Position numbers and translations under genes: made by a program | Part shown: positions 36,452 through 45,030 of the stretch, in pieces | How positions within the stretch are numbered: the first letter of the stretch is position 1 | How the letters are laid out: every line of letters starts with the position of its first letter | Notes under the pieces: model-generated | Databases searched by the model: none | The model's input: only the letters and a program-made list of their open reading frames with translations | Told to the model about the DNA's origin: nothing | NCBI GenBank assembly: GCA_012038135.1 | Contig: JAAVJQ010000007.1 | Coordinates: forward strand, 124,001-188,000 | Length of the DNA: 64,000 nucleotides | Origin: Salinimicrobium nanhaiense | GTDB lineage: Bacteria; Bacteroidota; Bacteroidia; Flavobacteriales; Flavobacteriaceae | Direction of reading: 5' to 3'

Positions 36452-37958
36452 CTATAATTTTTCTGAACCTCAGCGGCAGTCGGGTGTAGGTTTGGTATTG
36501 ATCTTTGCCACCTCTCTCTATCACATTGGGAGGAACCTTTGGGTGGTGGTATTTTATTTCGCATTTAAGGAGGTTGACCAACGCACCCTTTTCTTTGCCG
36601 GTGCAGGCCTAATGTTGTTATTGTTGCTCAGCCTTGCATATAGCATTATATATTTCCTGAATTTCAAGTTCCACATTGATCAAAAGAACGAGGAATTTGT
36701 ACTTCAAAAAGGGGTTTTTTCGACAGATGTTATCAATATCCCATTTAGGAAGATCCAGCAGGTCAATTTTCGCAGGAATATTTTGCAGCGCATTATTGGA
36801 GTATATAGTGTGGTAGTGGAAACAGCAGGGAGTCAGGATAAGGAAGTGGAGATCAGGGCCCTTTCCGGAGAGAAGGCAAATGCTTTGGCTGATAAACTTA
36901 TGGCTCATGCCGAAGAAGAAAGAGCTGAAGCTGCTGCAGAAAATTATTTAGATGATTCTGAAGTAATGGGCCCGGACTCAACTAAAGCTTTACCGCAATG
37001 GGAACATAAAGTGAGTCTTTGGACCCTGGTAAAATTAGGTCTTACTTCAAATTATCTTAGAGGAGTCGGGATCATTGTAGCTTTTTATTTCACGCTGAGG
37101 GAGCAGTTCATGTTCAATGAAGATCTTGCTGCACAAATTCAGGAACCACAGGCATATTTCTCACAGGGTAAGTATTTTTTTATCATTTTCCTCCTATTGG
37201 TGGGGATGTTACTTACAGTTGGGGAGACAGTTGTGAAATATTTCGGACTTCATTTGCAGAAGTACAAAGATACGCTGCAGGTGGAAATGGGGCTGCGGAA
37301 TAATACGAAAGTAAATCTTAGAGCCAGCCGAATTCAGTTGCTGCAGGTCCTTACCAATCCAATTCAGAAGAAGATGGACCTCTTCCAGGTGAAAATTTCC
37401 CTGGCGAGTAGTGAGAATGACCTGGAAAAGAACCAAATCAAAATAGTTGGCTTACCACCCCATGTGGTGGAGCAGGTAAAAGAGTATTTTTACCAGGCAG
37501 AAATCCGGGAGAATTTTAAAATTACCCCGAGCAAGTATTTATTGCTTAGAAAAATTTCCCGCGGACTTATTCCTTTAGTCGTCATCGCAGTCTTTTTATT
37601 TTTCTATGCACAACTGGTTAGCCTTTCCTGGTTTTTGGGAATAGCCTCAGTTTATATTATGCTTTTCAGTGTATATAATTTCTTCTATTTCAAAAAGCTA
37701 CAACTGGGAGTTTCTGAAGAGTTTTTGATAAGACATTCCGGCGTGTGGATCCAAAAAGAGGAATATCTTGAGATCTTCAGGCTGCAGGCGGTTTCGGTTT
37801 CTCAACCTGTTTGGTATAAAAAAAGAGGCCTGGTCAACCTAACTTTTCACTCGGCAGGTGGAGACATTAGCTTTCCCATGGTAAAAAAGGTGCAGGTACA
37901 GCCTGTTCTTAATTATTTGCTGTATAAGATCGAGGTGACGGAAAAAGCCTGGATGTAG
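36444..37958 (+). CDS. Multi-PH-domain membrane protein, YdbT-like
   Basis: 504 residues with about six membrane segments in pairs and three bPH_2-type regions, each with an R-K/R-I-Q-pattern: I-P-F-R-K-I-Q-Q-V (about 95), L-R-A-S-R-I-Q-L-L (about 292) and L-E-I-F-R-L-Q-A-V (about 440). This is the usual YdbT repeat architecture. It should form a complex with the YdbS-like protein. It ends the menB-ydbS-ydbT transcription unit. Confidence 0.86.
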   Translation: MPDYNFSEPQRQSGVGLVLIFATSLYHIGRNLWVVVFYFAFKEVDQRTLFFAGAGLMLLLLLSLAYSIIYFLNFKFHIDQKNEEFVLQKGVFSTDVINIPFRKIQQVNFRRNILQRIIGVYSVVVETAGSQDKEVEIRALSGEKANALADKLMAHAEEERAEAAAENYLDDSEVMGPDSTKALPQWEHKVSLWTLVKLGLTSNYLRGVGIIVAFYFTLREQFMFNEDLAAQIQEPQAYFSQGKYFFIIFLLLVGMLLTVGETVVKYFGLHLQKYKDTLQVEMGLRNNTKVNLRASRIQLLQVLTNPIQKKMDLFQVKISLASSENDLEKNQIKIVGLPPHVVEQVKEYFYQAEIRENFKITPSKYLLLRKISRGLIPLVVIAVFLFFYAQLVSLSWFLGIASVYIMLFSVYNFFYFKKLQLGVSEEFLIRHSGVWIQKEEYLEIFRLQAVSVSQPVWYKKRGLVNLTFHSAGGDISFPMVKKVQVQPVLNYLLYKIEVTEKAWM

Positions 37959-38122
37959 AATTTTCTGAATTTCTTTCTGAAGTATTTATTTTCTGTAGTT
38001 TAAGAACAGTAAATTTTACTGTTTTCTCAACATTTTTGAGAGATAAGCCCCTGAAAATTAATTGTTTAAAATCTTATGTTTTTGCTTTTTTATGATATAA
38101 CTTTCAGTAAAACCTCAAGCCT

Positions 38123-38671
38123 ATGAAAAAGTTTTACACCATTTTTTTACTAGCGATGACCTTTTTGTTACTTTATTCATGCAGTGCAGAGGCGATGCAA
38201 AGTAAATTGAACGTAGAGGGAGAACACGGTTTTGATTTCCGGGAAAGTAGAACGGCCTGGAAAAATCTGAAAAAGGAGAACGGGAATTCGTATGCATATA
38301 CAATTCTTGAACAATCCTTCACGGGAGAAGGGAGTGAAACTACCATTGAAGTGGAGGAAGGTAAGGTAAGGGCAAGATTCTATATCGCCTTTATTATTTC
38401 TGATGAAGACGGCTCCCAAAGTATTAAAGACCGTTATGAAGAAACCACAAAAAAAGATATTGAAAGCCATTCTTTAGGGGCACCGCCATTGACTATTGAT
38501 AATCTTTACAGTACATGCTTATCCAAATATCTTACTGTAGATCATGAGGCTAATGAAGTCTATTTTGAAACCAATGTGGAGGGAGTAATGATGCTCTGCG
38601 GTTTTGTACCGGTGGGTTGCCAGGATGATTGCTACAGAGGCATTAGAATTTCTGAATTCCACTGGATGTAG
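38123..38671 (+). CDS. Hypothetical lipoprotein
   Basis: 182 residues. Lipoprotein signal M-K-K-F-Y-T-I-F-L-L-A-M-T-F-L-L-L-Y-S-C-S. The body contains W-K-N-L-K-K-E-N-G-N-S-Y-A-Y-T followed by E-T-T-I-E-V-E-E-G-K-V, a pattern like DUF6174-type proteins, and four late cysteines. Function unknown. A bidirectional terminator separates it from the convergent E1 gene. Confidence 0.7.
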   Translation: MKKFYTIFLLAMTFLLLYSCSAEAMQSKLNVEGEHGFDFRESRTAWKNLKKENGNSYAYTILEQSFTGEGSETTIEVEEGKVRARFYIAFIISDEDGSQSIKDRYEETTKKDIESHSLGAPPLTIDNLYSTCLSKYLTVDHEANEVYFETNVEGVMMLCGFVPVGCQDDCYRGIRISEFHWM

Positions 38672-38674
38672 AAT

Positions 38675-38713
38675 AAAAAAAGCCACGAGTGCAGTGCAGT
38701 CGTGGCTTTTTTT
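38675..38713. terminator. Bidirectional terminator
   Basis: 14-bp stem AAAAAAAGCCACGA / TCGTGGCTTTTTTT between convergent genes. Confidence 0.92.
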
Positions 38714-38730
38714 ATAATTCAATTTCCGGA

Positions 38731-41145
38731 TTACCTCAACTGAGGGAATTTAGCCGGATTTGCTTCATTCATGATCTCGTAAACCTTTTCAAATATGTCT
38801 TCTACAGAAGGTTTTGAAAAGTAATCCCCATCTGTTCCATATGCAGGGCGATGATCTTTGGCAGTAAGCGTTTGCGGCTTACTGTCAAGATATTTCCATG
38901 CGTCCTGCTCTTCCATGATTTTCTGGATGATAAAGGCTGAAGCTCCTCCCGGTACGTCTTCATCAATAATAAGCAATCGGTTGGTTTTCGCCACACTCTT
39001 AACAATATCCTGATTGAGGTCAAATGGCAGTAAAGATTGTACATCTATTACCTCTGCATCAATTCCAACTTCCAGGAGTTCCTTCGCGGCCTGCTCTACC
39101 AGTCTTAATGTAGATCCATAAGAAACAAGAGTAATGTCTGCTCCCTCTTTTAAAGTTTCAACCACTCCTAAAGCTGTCTTGAATTCTCCCAAATTATTCG
39201 GCATTTTCTCCTTGAGACGGTATCCGTTTAGAGATTCAATAACAAGTGCGGGTTCATCGCTTTCCAGCAGCGTATTATAAAATCCGGCGGCTTTGGTCAT
39301 GTTGCGGGGCACCAATACGTGAATACCACGAATAAGGTTGAGGATTCCACCCATTGGAGAACCGCTGTGCCAGATCCCTTCAAGCCTGTGGCCTCGGGTT
39401 CTGATAATAAGCGGAGCCTTTTGTTTTCCTTTTGTTCTGTATTGGAGAGTAGCTAAATCGTCACTCATGATCTGCAGAGAATAGAGCAAATAATCCAGGT
39501 ACTGGATTTCTGCGATAGGGCGTAAGCCTCTCATGGCCATTCCAATTCCCTGTCCCAGGATGGTAGCTTCGCGAATTCCGGTATCGGCAATTCTAAGCTC
39601 CCCATATTTTTCCTGAAGACCTTCAAGTCCCTGGTTCACGTCTCCAATCTCACCGGTATCCTCTCCAAAAATGAGCGTTTCGGGATATTTTTCAAAGATC
39701 TTGTCAAAGTTGTCACGCAGAATTAATCTTGCATCGACATCTTCGGCATTATCATCATAGGTTGGTGCAACCGGATCTATTTTTAAGGCGTTAAATTGAG
39801 AACCGCTGTACAGGTGGCTGCTATATTGAGGCTGAATGGCTTTTCTATAGCTTTCGATCCAGCTGATCAATTCATTCTTAGCTGCTGAATCCTCTCCTAT
39901 TAAATATCTTAAGGCCTTTCGTGCGGTAGCCAAAAGGTCTCTTTTTAAAGGTTCTCTGTTTTCAGAAATTTCCTTTCTAAGCTGAAGTATAAAATCCTTT
40001 TTTGAACTTGCAGCTGCTACTTTATCCAAGTGCGGAAGTAGTTTTTGTGCTTCCTGTTTTACCGGTTCGCCATGAGCTTCCCAGGCAGCTTTCTTACCAT
40101 CACGTACCAGTTTTTTGATCTCTTTCTCGATCTCCTGGAGCTCCTCGTCTGTGGCGATATTTGTCTCGATCATCCACTCACGCATCTTCACATTACAATC
40201 GTATTCTCTTTCCCACTGCAATCTTTCTTCGCTCTTATATCGTTCATGAGAACCGGAGGTGGAGTGACCCTGTGGCTGAGTTAATTGCTGCACGTGGATC
40301 AACACAGGAATATGTTCTTCCCGAGCCAGTTTACTGGCTTGTTCATAGGTTTCAATAAGTGCAGGATAATCCCAGCCGTTTACTGTAAAGATCTCGTAGC
40401 CGTTATTTTCTCCGGCATCTCTTTGAAACCCTTTTAGAACTTCAGATATATTTTCTTTAGTAGTCTGGTGTCTTGCATGAACCGAAATTCCGTATTCATC
40501 GTCCCAAACATTGATCACCATAGGCACCTGAAGCACTCCGGCCGCATTAATGGTTTCCCAGAACAGACCTTCAGAAGTACTGGCATTTCCAATGGTTCCC
40601 CAGGCAATTTCATTTCCTTTATTAGAAAAATTTTCAGCGTTTATGCCTTCAATATTTCTGTAGATCTTGGAAGCCTGAGCCAGACCCAATAGTCTTGGCA
40701 TTTGTCCGGCAGTTGGAGAAATATCTGCACTGGAATTCTTTTGCTGCATAAGATTCTTCCAGGTTCCGTCTTCATTTAAGCTATGAGTGGCGAAATGACC
40801 TCCCATTTGCCTACCTGCAGAACTTGGTTCCTGTTCTATATCTGTAGTGGCATATAAGCCGGCAAAAAACTGCTGAATATTAAGGGCGCCAATGGCCATC
40901 ATGAACGTTTGGTCCCTGTAATAACCCGACCTAAAATCACCATTTTGGAATACCTTAGCCCATGCCAGTTGAGGCACTTCTTTCCCATCACCAAATATCC
41001 CGAACTTTGCTTTTCCTGTAAGCACTTCGCGTCTTCCTAAAAGACTACATTCCCGGCTGGTCACGGCGAGCTTATAGTCGGTTAAAACCTGCTCCTTAAA
41101 ATCTTCAAAAGAAATAGCACTTTTCGAGGACGTTTCACTCTGCAT
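38731..41145 (-). CDS. 2-oxoacid dehydrogenase E1 component, fused alpha and beta subunits
   Basis: 804 residues, the sum of a separate E1-alpha and E1-beta. The N-terminal half carries the E1-alpha TPP region (I-G-N-A-S-T-S-E-G, then E-Y-G-I-S). The C-terminal half is E1-beta: F-G-E-D-T-G-E-I-G-D-V, then G-I-G-M-A-M-R-G-L-R-P-I-A-E-I-Q-Y-L-D-Y. It resembles branched-chain (2-oxoisovalerate) E1, which supplies branched acyl-CoA for iso-fatty acids; pyruvate as substrate cannot be excluded. No E2 or E3 gene is in the window. The minus-strand promoter lies just upstream. Confidence 0.92.
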   Translation of the reverse strand: MQSETSSKSAISFEDFKEQVLTDYKLAVTSRECSLLGRREVLTGKAKFGIFGDGKEVPQLAWAKVFQNGDFRSGYYRDQTFMMAIGALNIQQFFAGLYATTDIEQEPSSAGRQMGGHFATHSLNEDGTWKNLMQQKNSSADISPTAGQMPRLLGLAQASKIYRNIEGINAENFSNKGNEIAWGTIGNASTSEGLFWETINAAGVLQVPMVINVWDDEYGISVHARHQTTKENISEVLKGFQRDAGENNGYEIFTVNGWDYPALIETYEQASKLAREEHIPVLIHVQQLTQPQGHSTSGSHERYKSEERLQWEREYDCNVKMREWMIETNIATDEELQEIEKEIKKLVRDGKKAAWEAHGEPVKQEAQKLLPHLDKVAAASSKKDFILQLRKEISENREPLKRDLLATARKALRYLIGEDSAAKNELISWIESYRKAIQPQYSSHLYSGSQFNALKIDPVAPTYDDNAEDVDARLILRDNFDKIFEKYPETLIFGEDTGEIGDVNQGLEGLQEKYGELRIADTGIREATILGQGIGMAMRGLRPIAEIQYLDYLLYSLQIMSDDLATLQYRTKGKQKAPLIIRTRGHRLEGIWHSGSPMGGILNLIRGIHVLVPRNMTKAAGFYNTLLESDEPALVIESLNGYRLKEKMPNNLGEFKTALGVVETLKEGADITLVSYGSTLRLVEQAAKELLEVGIDAEVIDVQSLLPFDLNQDIVKSVAKTNRLLIIDEDVPGGASAFIIQKIMEEQDAWKYLDSKPQTLTAKDHRPAYGTDGDYFSKPSVEDIFEKVYEIMNEANPAKFPQLR

Positions 41146-41166
41146 AATACGTGTTTATAATTACCA

Positions 41167-41198
41167 CAAATGTAACCAAAACAATGATCATTTACAAT
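41167..41198 (-). promoter_or_regulatory. Promoter for the E1 gene
   Basis: On the minus strand ATTG, 20 bases, TACATTTG: a good -7 element with a 3-of-4 -33 box, starting 21 bases before the E1 ATG. Confidence 0.6.
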
Positions 41199-41309
41199 TC
41201 AGTAAAATAGATTTAAATTCCATTTATCGCAGACAAAGAGCTATTAAAGTGCGAAAATTTTAAAACGCAATCGTTTTAGTGCAAGTGACCTATGGAAAAT
41301 GATATTTTA

Positions 41310-44123
41310 TTAGAACCAGTTTCGCGTAAATAGTTTTGTAAGAGAAGGAAAATCAAGAGTGGCTATAAATCTTATTTTTTGATCATAATTGCCGTCATTG
41401 AATTCCCATCCTTCACTGGAGTGCACGGGGAAGAAAATTTCGAAGTGGTTCTGTACAAGGCTTAATCTTATACCGGAGTCATAGAGAAGTTTGGCATCTT
41501 TATTCTTGTTCTTGACCAACCCTACATCACTATAGGCATAGATCCATTTCCAAAGGGTGAAACTTCCGTTTACGGTAGTGATCCATTGGTTTGCAAATTC
41601 CGGCTCCAGCATAGATTTAAATCCGCCTTCGGCAAGAATGACCTGCTGACTAAATATTCCGCTGGTTTCGCTTCTTCCGTAGTAATCATAGTCGAACAAA
41701 TAGTCTGTAGGACGGTCGAGAGCAAAACTAAAGTAATCTGAATCGGGTAAATCATTATAAAGGAATGCGCCTCCAAAAAAGCGTAGACTTATCTGACGGT
41801 CATTTTTCAGGAGGTACCGGTAATCTATCGTTAACGAAGATTTACCAAACTGCTCTGCCACCTGGAAATCAATGTTACCCGCGAGATGGGTGACAAGGCC
41901 GGGATTGCTGTAACTGTAGTTGATGTTGAACACATTATAATCTGCCACTTCCAAGGGTACAGCAGGATCTTCATCACGAAATACGTTTACATTTCTAACA
42001 AGGACCCTTTCTGTACGGGCATTTCTCATATAGGAGTTCCTAAAATACAGACCAAAGAAAGGAGTCAATCTTTGGTACATGAGGCCATAGCCATAGGAAA
42101 AACGGCTTCCGCTAATTCCGTAGTTGACCATATAGAGATTTTCGTCTTCAACAAAAATTTGATGAGATAGTCCTGCACTTCCCACCAGGGTTTGACTTCT
42201 TGATCCATACTGCGGTGAAATGTCATAGGTGAAGTTGCGATCCAGAACAGTTTTATTGTGCATGCGCAGTCCTAATGCCAGCCCGTCATAAAGGTTGTAC
42301 TCAAATGCAGGCATAAAGAAAACCTGTTGATACCGGGGATTCTCCACATCTTTAAATAGCCTGAATTGTAGTGGCTTGTTTATTATGCCTCCTACAGTAC
42401 GAAAATTATTTCTTGGATTGATCTCCGGGACAATTCCTTCATAGTTAAGAGCCACAGTTTTTACCCTTTTTGAAGGGATATACACGCTAGGCGCATCCCG
42501 CGTATTTTCGATCCAGGTTTTATAGACAATTTCATCATCATTAAGACCATAAACCGGTACCGGGGCTTCTGTCCCCGATTTATTTTTGACAGTGATCTTA
42601 AGGGAATCACCCTCTCTGGAAACTGTTCCTATTTTAAAATCCATTTTAGCATTCGAATCGACATAGTCGTCAAAAAACCACTGAATGTCTTTTTCCGTAT
42701 TGTTGGAAAGGATCTTTTGAAATTCTGAAGCAGTTGCCGGTTTGAGTTTATTCCTGGTATAAAATTCCTTAATGGAGTGAGGAACAGTTGTATCCTCTAG
42801 AAAATAGTCCAGATATTTAAGTCCCACCCCGGCTTTAAAAGGATTAGCAATAGTCTTGTTAAATTTCATCAACGAATCCTGCGGAGTTGTTAGAGGCTGG
42901 TCCAAATGCTGTCTCGCCACGAAAAGGTACATGAGAGCATATTTATCATTAAACTCCAGAGTGGAAGCATGAAACCAGCGGATTCCAAAAACATCGCTAA
43001 GACTGCCCAGCAACTTAAGGTCTGGGTAAAATTCATCGATATATTCCATCATCAGGTAAACCTGGATGCCATCATAGACCCATTTATCTTTCCTGGGGTT
43101 GAGCATCAATGTATTTTCCAGGTAATTTCCGGTGAGGGTTTTTAACTGCTTCAATTCATACCCGAAGCCTTCGGGGAAAGGCCGCAAAAACTTCGGAAGC
43201 TGGTTAAGTCCATACACAGGATTAGAAGCATAATCTTCCTGAGTAGACAGCAGGTACCGGTGGGGATAACTGCCCAGGTTCTCCTGAAGGAAATCCATAA
43301 CCCGGGAAACAAAAAAAGATTTCATGGCAGGATTTAACCCGTCATCTGAAATGTTGGTGAGAACATTGACACTCTCCGCCCCAAAATCCTCAAAGATCAC
43401 CTCTTTGGTTAGATGCAGCTCTGTATCTATTCTTTCACTGCCTGTAAGATGAACAACTTTTTTACCGTCTTCCACCTTCATGCTTTCAATTTTCAGGGCC
43501 GAAATAGGAGCGAGGTTCACAGGTACCGTCAATTTTATATCCAGTTCCAGTTTAGGAATAAAGAGATCATTCATGTTCTTATGACTGTGAACCTGCCAGC
43601 CATCCCGGTAAACCCCCGGAACTATGAACCAGTATCTCAGCTTGTAATTTCCCCGGTTATGGTATCCATACCTCGTGAATTCTTCACTGGGTAATTTCAC
43701 GTTATAATTCAAGTGGATCTTATATTTTTCCTGGGGTGGAATGGGAGCATGAGGAAGTACACGAATAAGATCTGGATGATCCTTTACCCTTTCCCACCGA
43801 ATGGCATCAAAAGATTCCCCGGTTACAGAGTTTATTGTTGTTGCACCACGTTTTTCCTGCCGTGCAAAATGAAAATTGCGGTCATAATCTTCAAAAAAAC
43901 GTTGAGCCAACGGAGTTCGCGTATCCGAAAATGCATTTATCCAGTCGCTAAGGTAGATTTCCCTAAGAGTGTCCTGGCTTGTATTATGATAGTCGATCGT
44001 TTCCTGAATATACAGGGACTTTATCGAATCTGTTAATTCTGCTTTTACAGAAACATTATGCTGCCCGTAAAGCGGAAAGCACAGGAGTATTATGAGGGGG
44101 AGAAATAAGAAATTTTTATTCAA
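41310..44123 (-). CDS. Large M1-aminopeptidase-like protein without HExxH, with beta-barrel-like C-terminus
   Basis: 937 residues with a signal peptide (M-N-K-N-F-L-F-L-P-L-I-I-L-L-C). Residues ~20-480 follow the M1 peptidase plan: an N-terminal beta domain, then a helical region with W-V-Y-D-G-I-Q-V-Y-L where active enzymes have W-x-x-E-G-x-A. The zinc motif H-E-x-x-H that should precede it is absent (the segment reads L-K-Q-L-K-T-L-T-G-N-Y-L). From ~580 onward alternating aromatic strands (Y-N-L-Y-D-G-L-A-L-G-L-R-M-H and many more) end in F, like an outer-membrane barrel. Proposed: a surface binding or transport protein built on a dead peptidase. No partner gene is adjacent. Confidence 0.75.
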   Translation of the reverse strand: MNKNFLFLPLIILLCFPLYGQHNVSVKAELTDSIKSLYIQETIDYHNTSQDTLREIYLSDWINAFSDTRTPLAQRFFEDYDRNFHFARQEKRGATTINSVTGESFDAIRWERVKDHPDLIRVLPHAPIPPQEKYKIHLNYNVKLPSEEFTRYGYHNRGNYKLRYWFIVPGVYRDGWQVHSHKNMNDLFIPKLELDIKLTVPVNLAPISALKIESMKVEDGKKVVHLTGSERIDTELHLTKEVIFEDFGAESVNVLTNISDDGLNPAMKSFFVSRVMDFLQENLGSYPHRYLLSTQEDYASNPVYGLNQLPKFLRPFPEGFGYELKQLKTLTGNYLENTLMLNPRKDKWVYDGIQVYLMMEYIDEFYPDLKLLGSLSDVFGIRWFHASTLEFNDKYALMYLFVARQHLDQPLTTPQDSLMKFNKTIANPFKAGVGLKYLDYFLEDTTVPHSIKEFYTRNKLKPATASEFQKILSNNTEKDIQWFFDDYVDSNAKMDFKIGTVSREGDSLKITVKNKSGTEAPVPVYGLNDDEIVYKTWIENTRDAPSVYIPSKRVKTVALNYEGIVPEINPRNNFRTVGGIINKPLQFRLFKDVENPRYQQVFFMPAFEYNLYDGLALGLRMHNKTVLDRNFTYDISPQYGSRSQTLVGSAGLSHQIFVEDENLYMVNYGISGSRFSYGYGLMYQRLTPFFGLYFRNSYMRNARTERVLVRNVNVFRDEDPAVPLEVADYNVFNINYSYSNPGLVTHLAGNIDFQVAEQFGKSSLTIDYRYLLKNDRQISLRFFGGAFLYNDLPDSDYFSFALDRPTDYLFDYDYYGRSETSGIFSQQVILAEGGFKSMLEPEFANQWITTVNGSFTLWKWIYAYSDVGLVKNKNKDAKLLYDSGIRLSLVQNHFEIFFPVHSSEGWEFNDGNYDQKIRFIATLDFPSLTKLFTRNWF

Positions 44124-44264
44124 CTTAAATGGTAGGTAGATAGGGTTTAACTTAGAACGTATTTGTGCTGCAAGATATTATTCCAATCAAGATTTCTGCG
44201 AATATTAATATTAATTTAGTACGGGAAATTTAAATAAAATTTTGTCTGGCTGCCACCACTTAAA

Positions 44265-44301
44265 GATAAAAAACACCAACAGCCTTAAAAAAGGCCGTTG
44301 T
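44265..44301 (-). terminator. Terminator after the LOG-family gene
   Basis: On the minus strand CAACGGCC...GGCTGTTG stem followed by GTGTTTTTTATC. Confidence 0.75.
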
Positions 44302-44324
44302 GTAATTTCTTTGGTTTTGTAATA

Positions 44325-45014
44325 CTAGAAATTTGGACTAAGATTATATTCGTCATAGAATTTATCTAAGATCTCTATGACCTCATCGGCTGTATCTACC
44401 ACCTGCAATATGTCAATGTCTCCGGCACTAATATTCTGAAAGCTATCCAGCAAGGTGGTTCGAACCCAGTCGATTAGGCCGCTCCAGAATTCTCTACCCA
44501 CCAGTACTATTGGAAATTTATCGATCTTGTTGGTTTGGATCAGGGTAATCGCCTCAAAAAGTTCATCTAAAGTCCCAAATCCTCCCGGCATAACCACAAA
44601 ACCCTGTGAATATTTCACGAACATTACTTTCCTAACAAAGAAGTAGTCAAAATTGATATTTTTATCGCTGTCTATATAAGGGTTGTCATGTTGTTCAAAA
44701 GGAAGATGAATGTTTAGTCCTACCGAAGTTCCACCTGCAAGATGAGCTCCTTTATTTCCTGCTTCCATCACTCCCGGCCCACCTCCTGTAATGATCCCGT
44801 AGCCATGTTCTACGATCTTTTTTGCTACCTCTTCGGTAAGCTTGTAATATTTATGATCGGGCTTGGTACGTGCAGATCCAAAAATGGAAACACAGGGACC
44901 AATCTGACTTAATTTTTCATAACCGTTTACAAATTCTCCCATGATCTTAAAGATCGCCCAGGAGTCATTTGTTTTTATTTCATTCCAACCTTTGTTTCTT
45001 GTTTCTGTTCTCAT
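44325..45014 (-). CDS. LOG family protein (TIGR00730 / lysine decarboxylase-like Rossmann fold)
   Basis: 229 residues. The LOG hallmarks are G-G-G-P-G-V-M-E-A-G-N-K-G-A (about 79-92) and M-P-G-G-F-G-T-L-D-E-L-F-E (about 142-154). Characterised LOG proteins hydrolyse nucleoside 5'-monophosphates (cytokinin riboside or AMP/pyrimidine nucleotides) to base and ribose 5-phosphate. It ends 16 bases from the start region of uvrA's stop, on the same strand (uvrA upstream), so it may be co-transcribed with uvrA. Confidence 0.92.
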   Translation of the reverse strand: MRTETRNKGWNEIKTNDSWAIFKIMGEFVNGYEKLSQIGPCVSIFGSARTKPDHKYYKLTEEVAKKIVEHGYGIITGGGPGVMEAGNKGAHLAGGTSVGLNIHLPFEQHDNPYIDSDKNINFDYFFVRKVMFVKYSQGFVVMPGGFGTLDELFEAITLIQTNKIDKFPIVLVGREFWSGLIDWVRTTLLDSFQNISAGDIDILQVVDTADEVIEILDKFYDEYNLSPNF

Positions 45015-45030
45015 ATAAAATTAATTGCGG

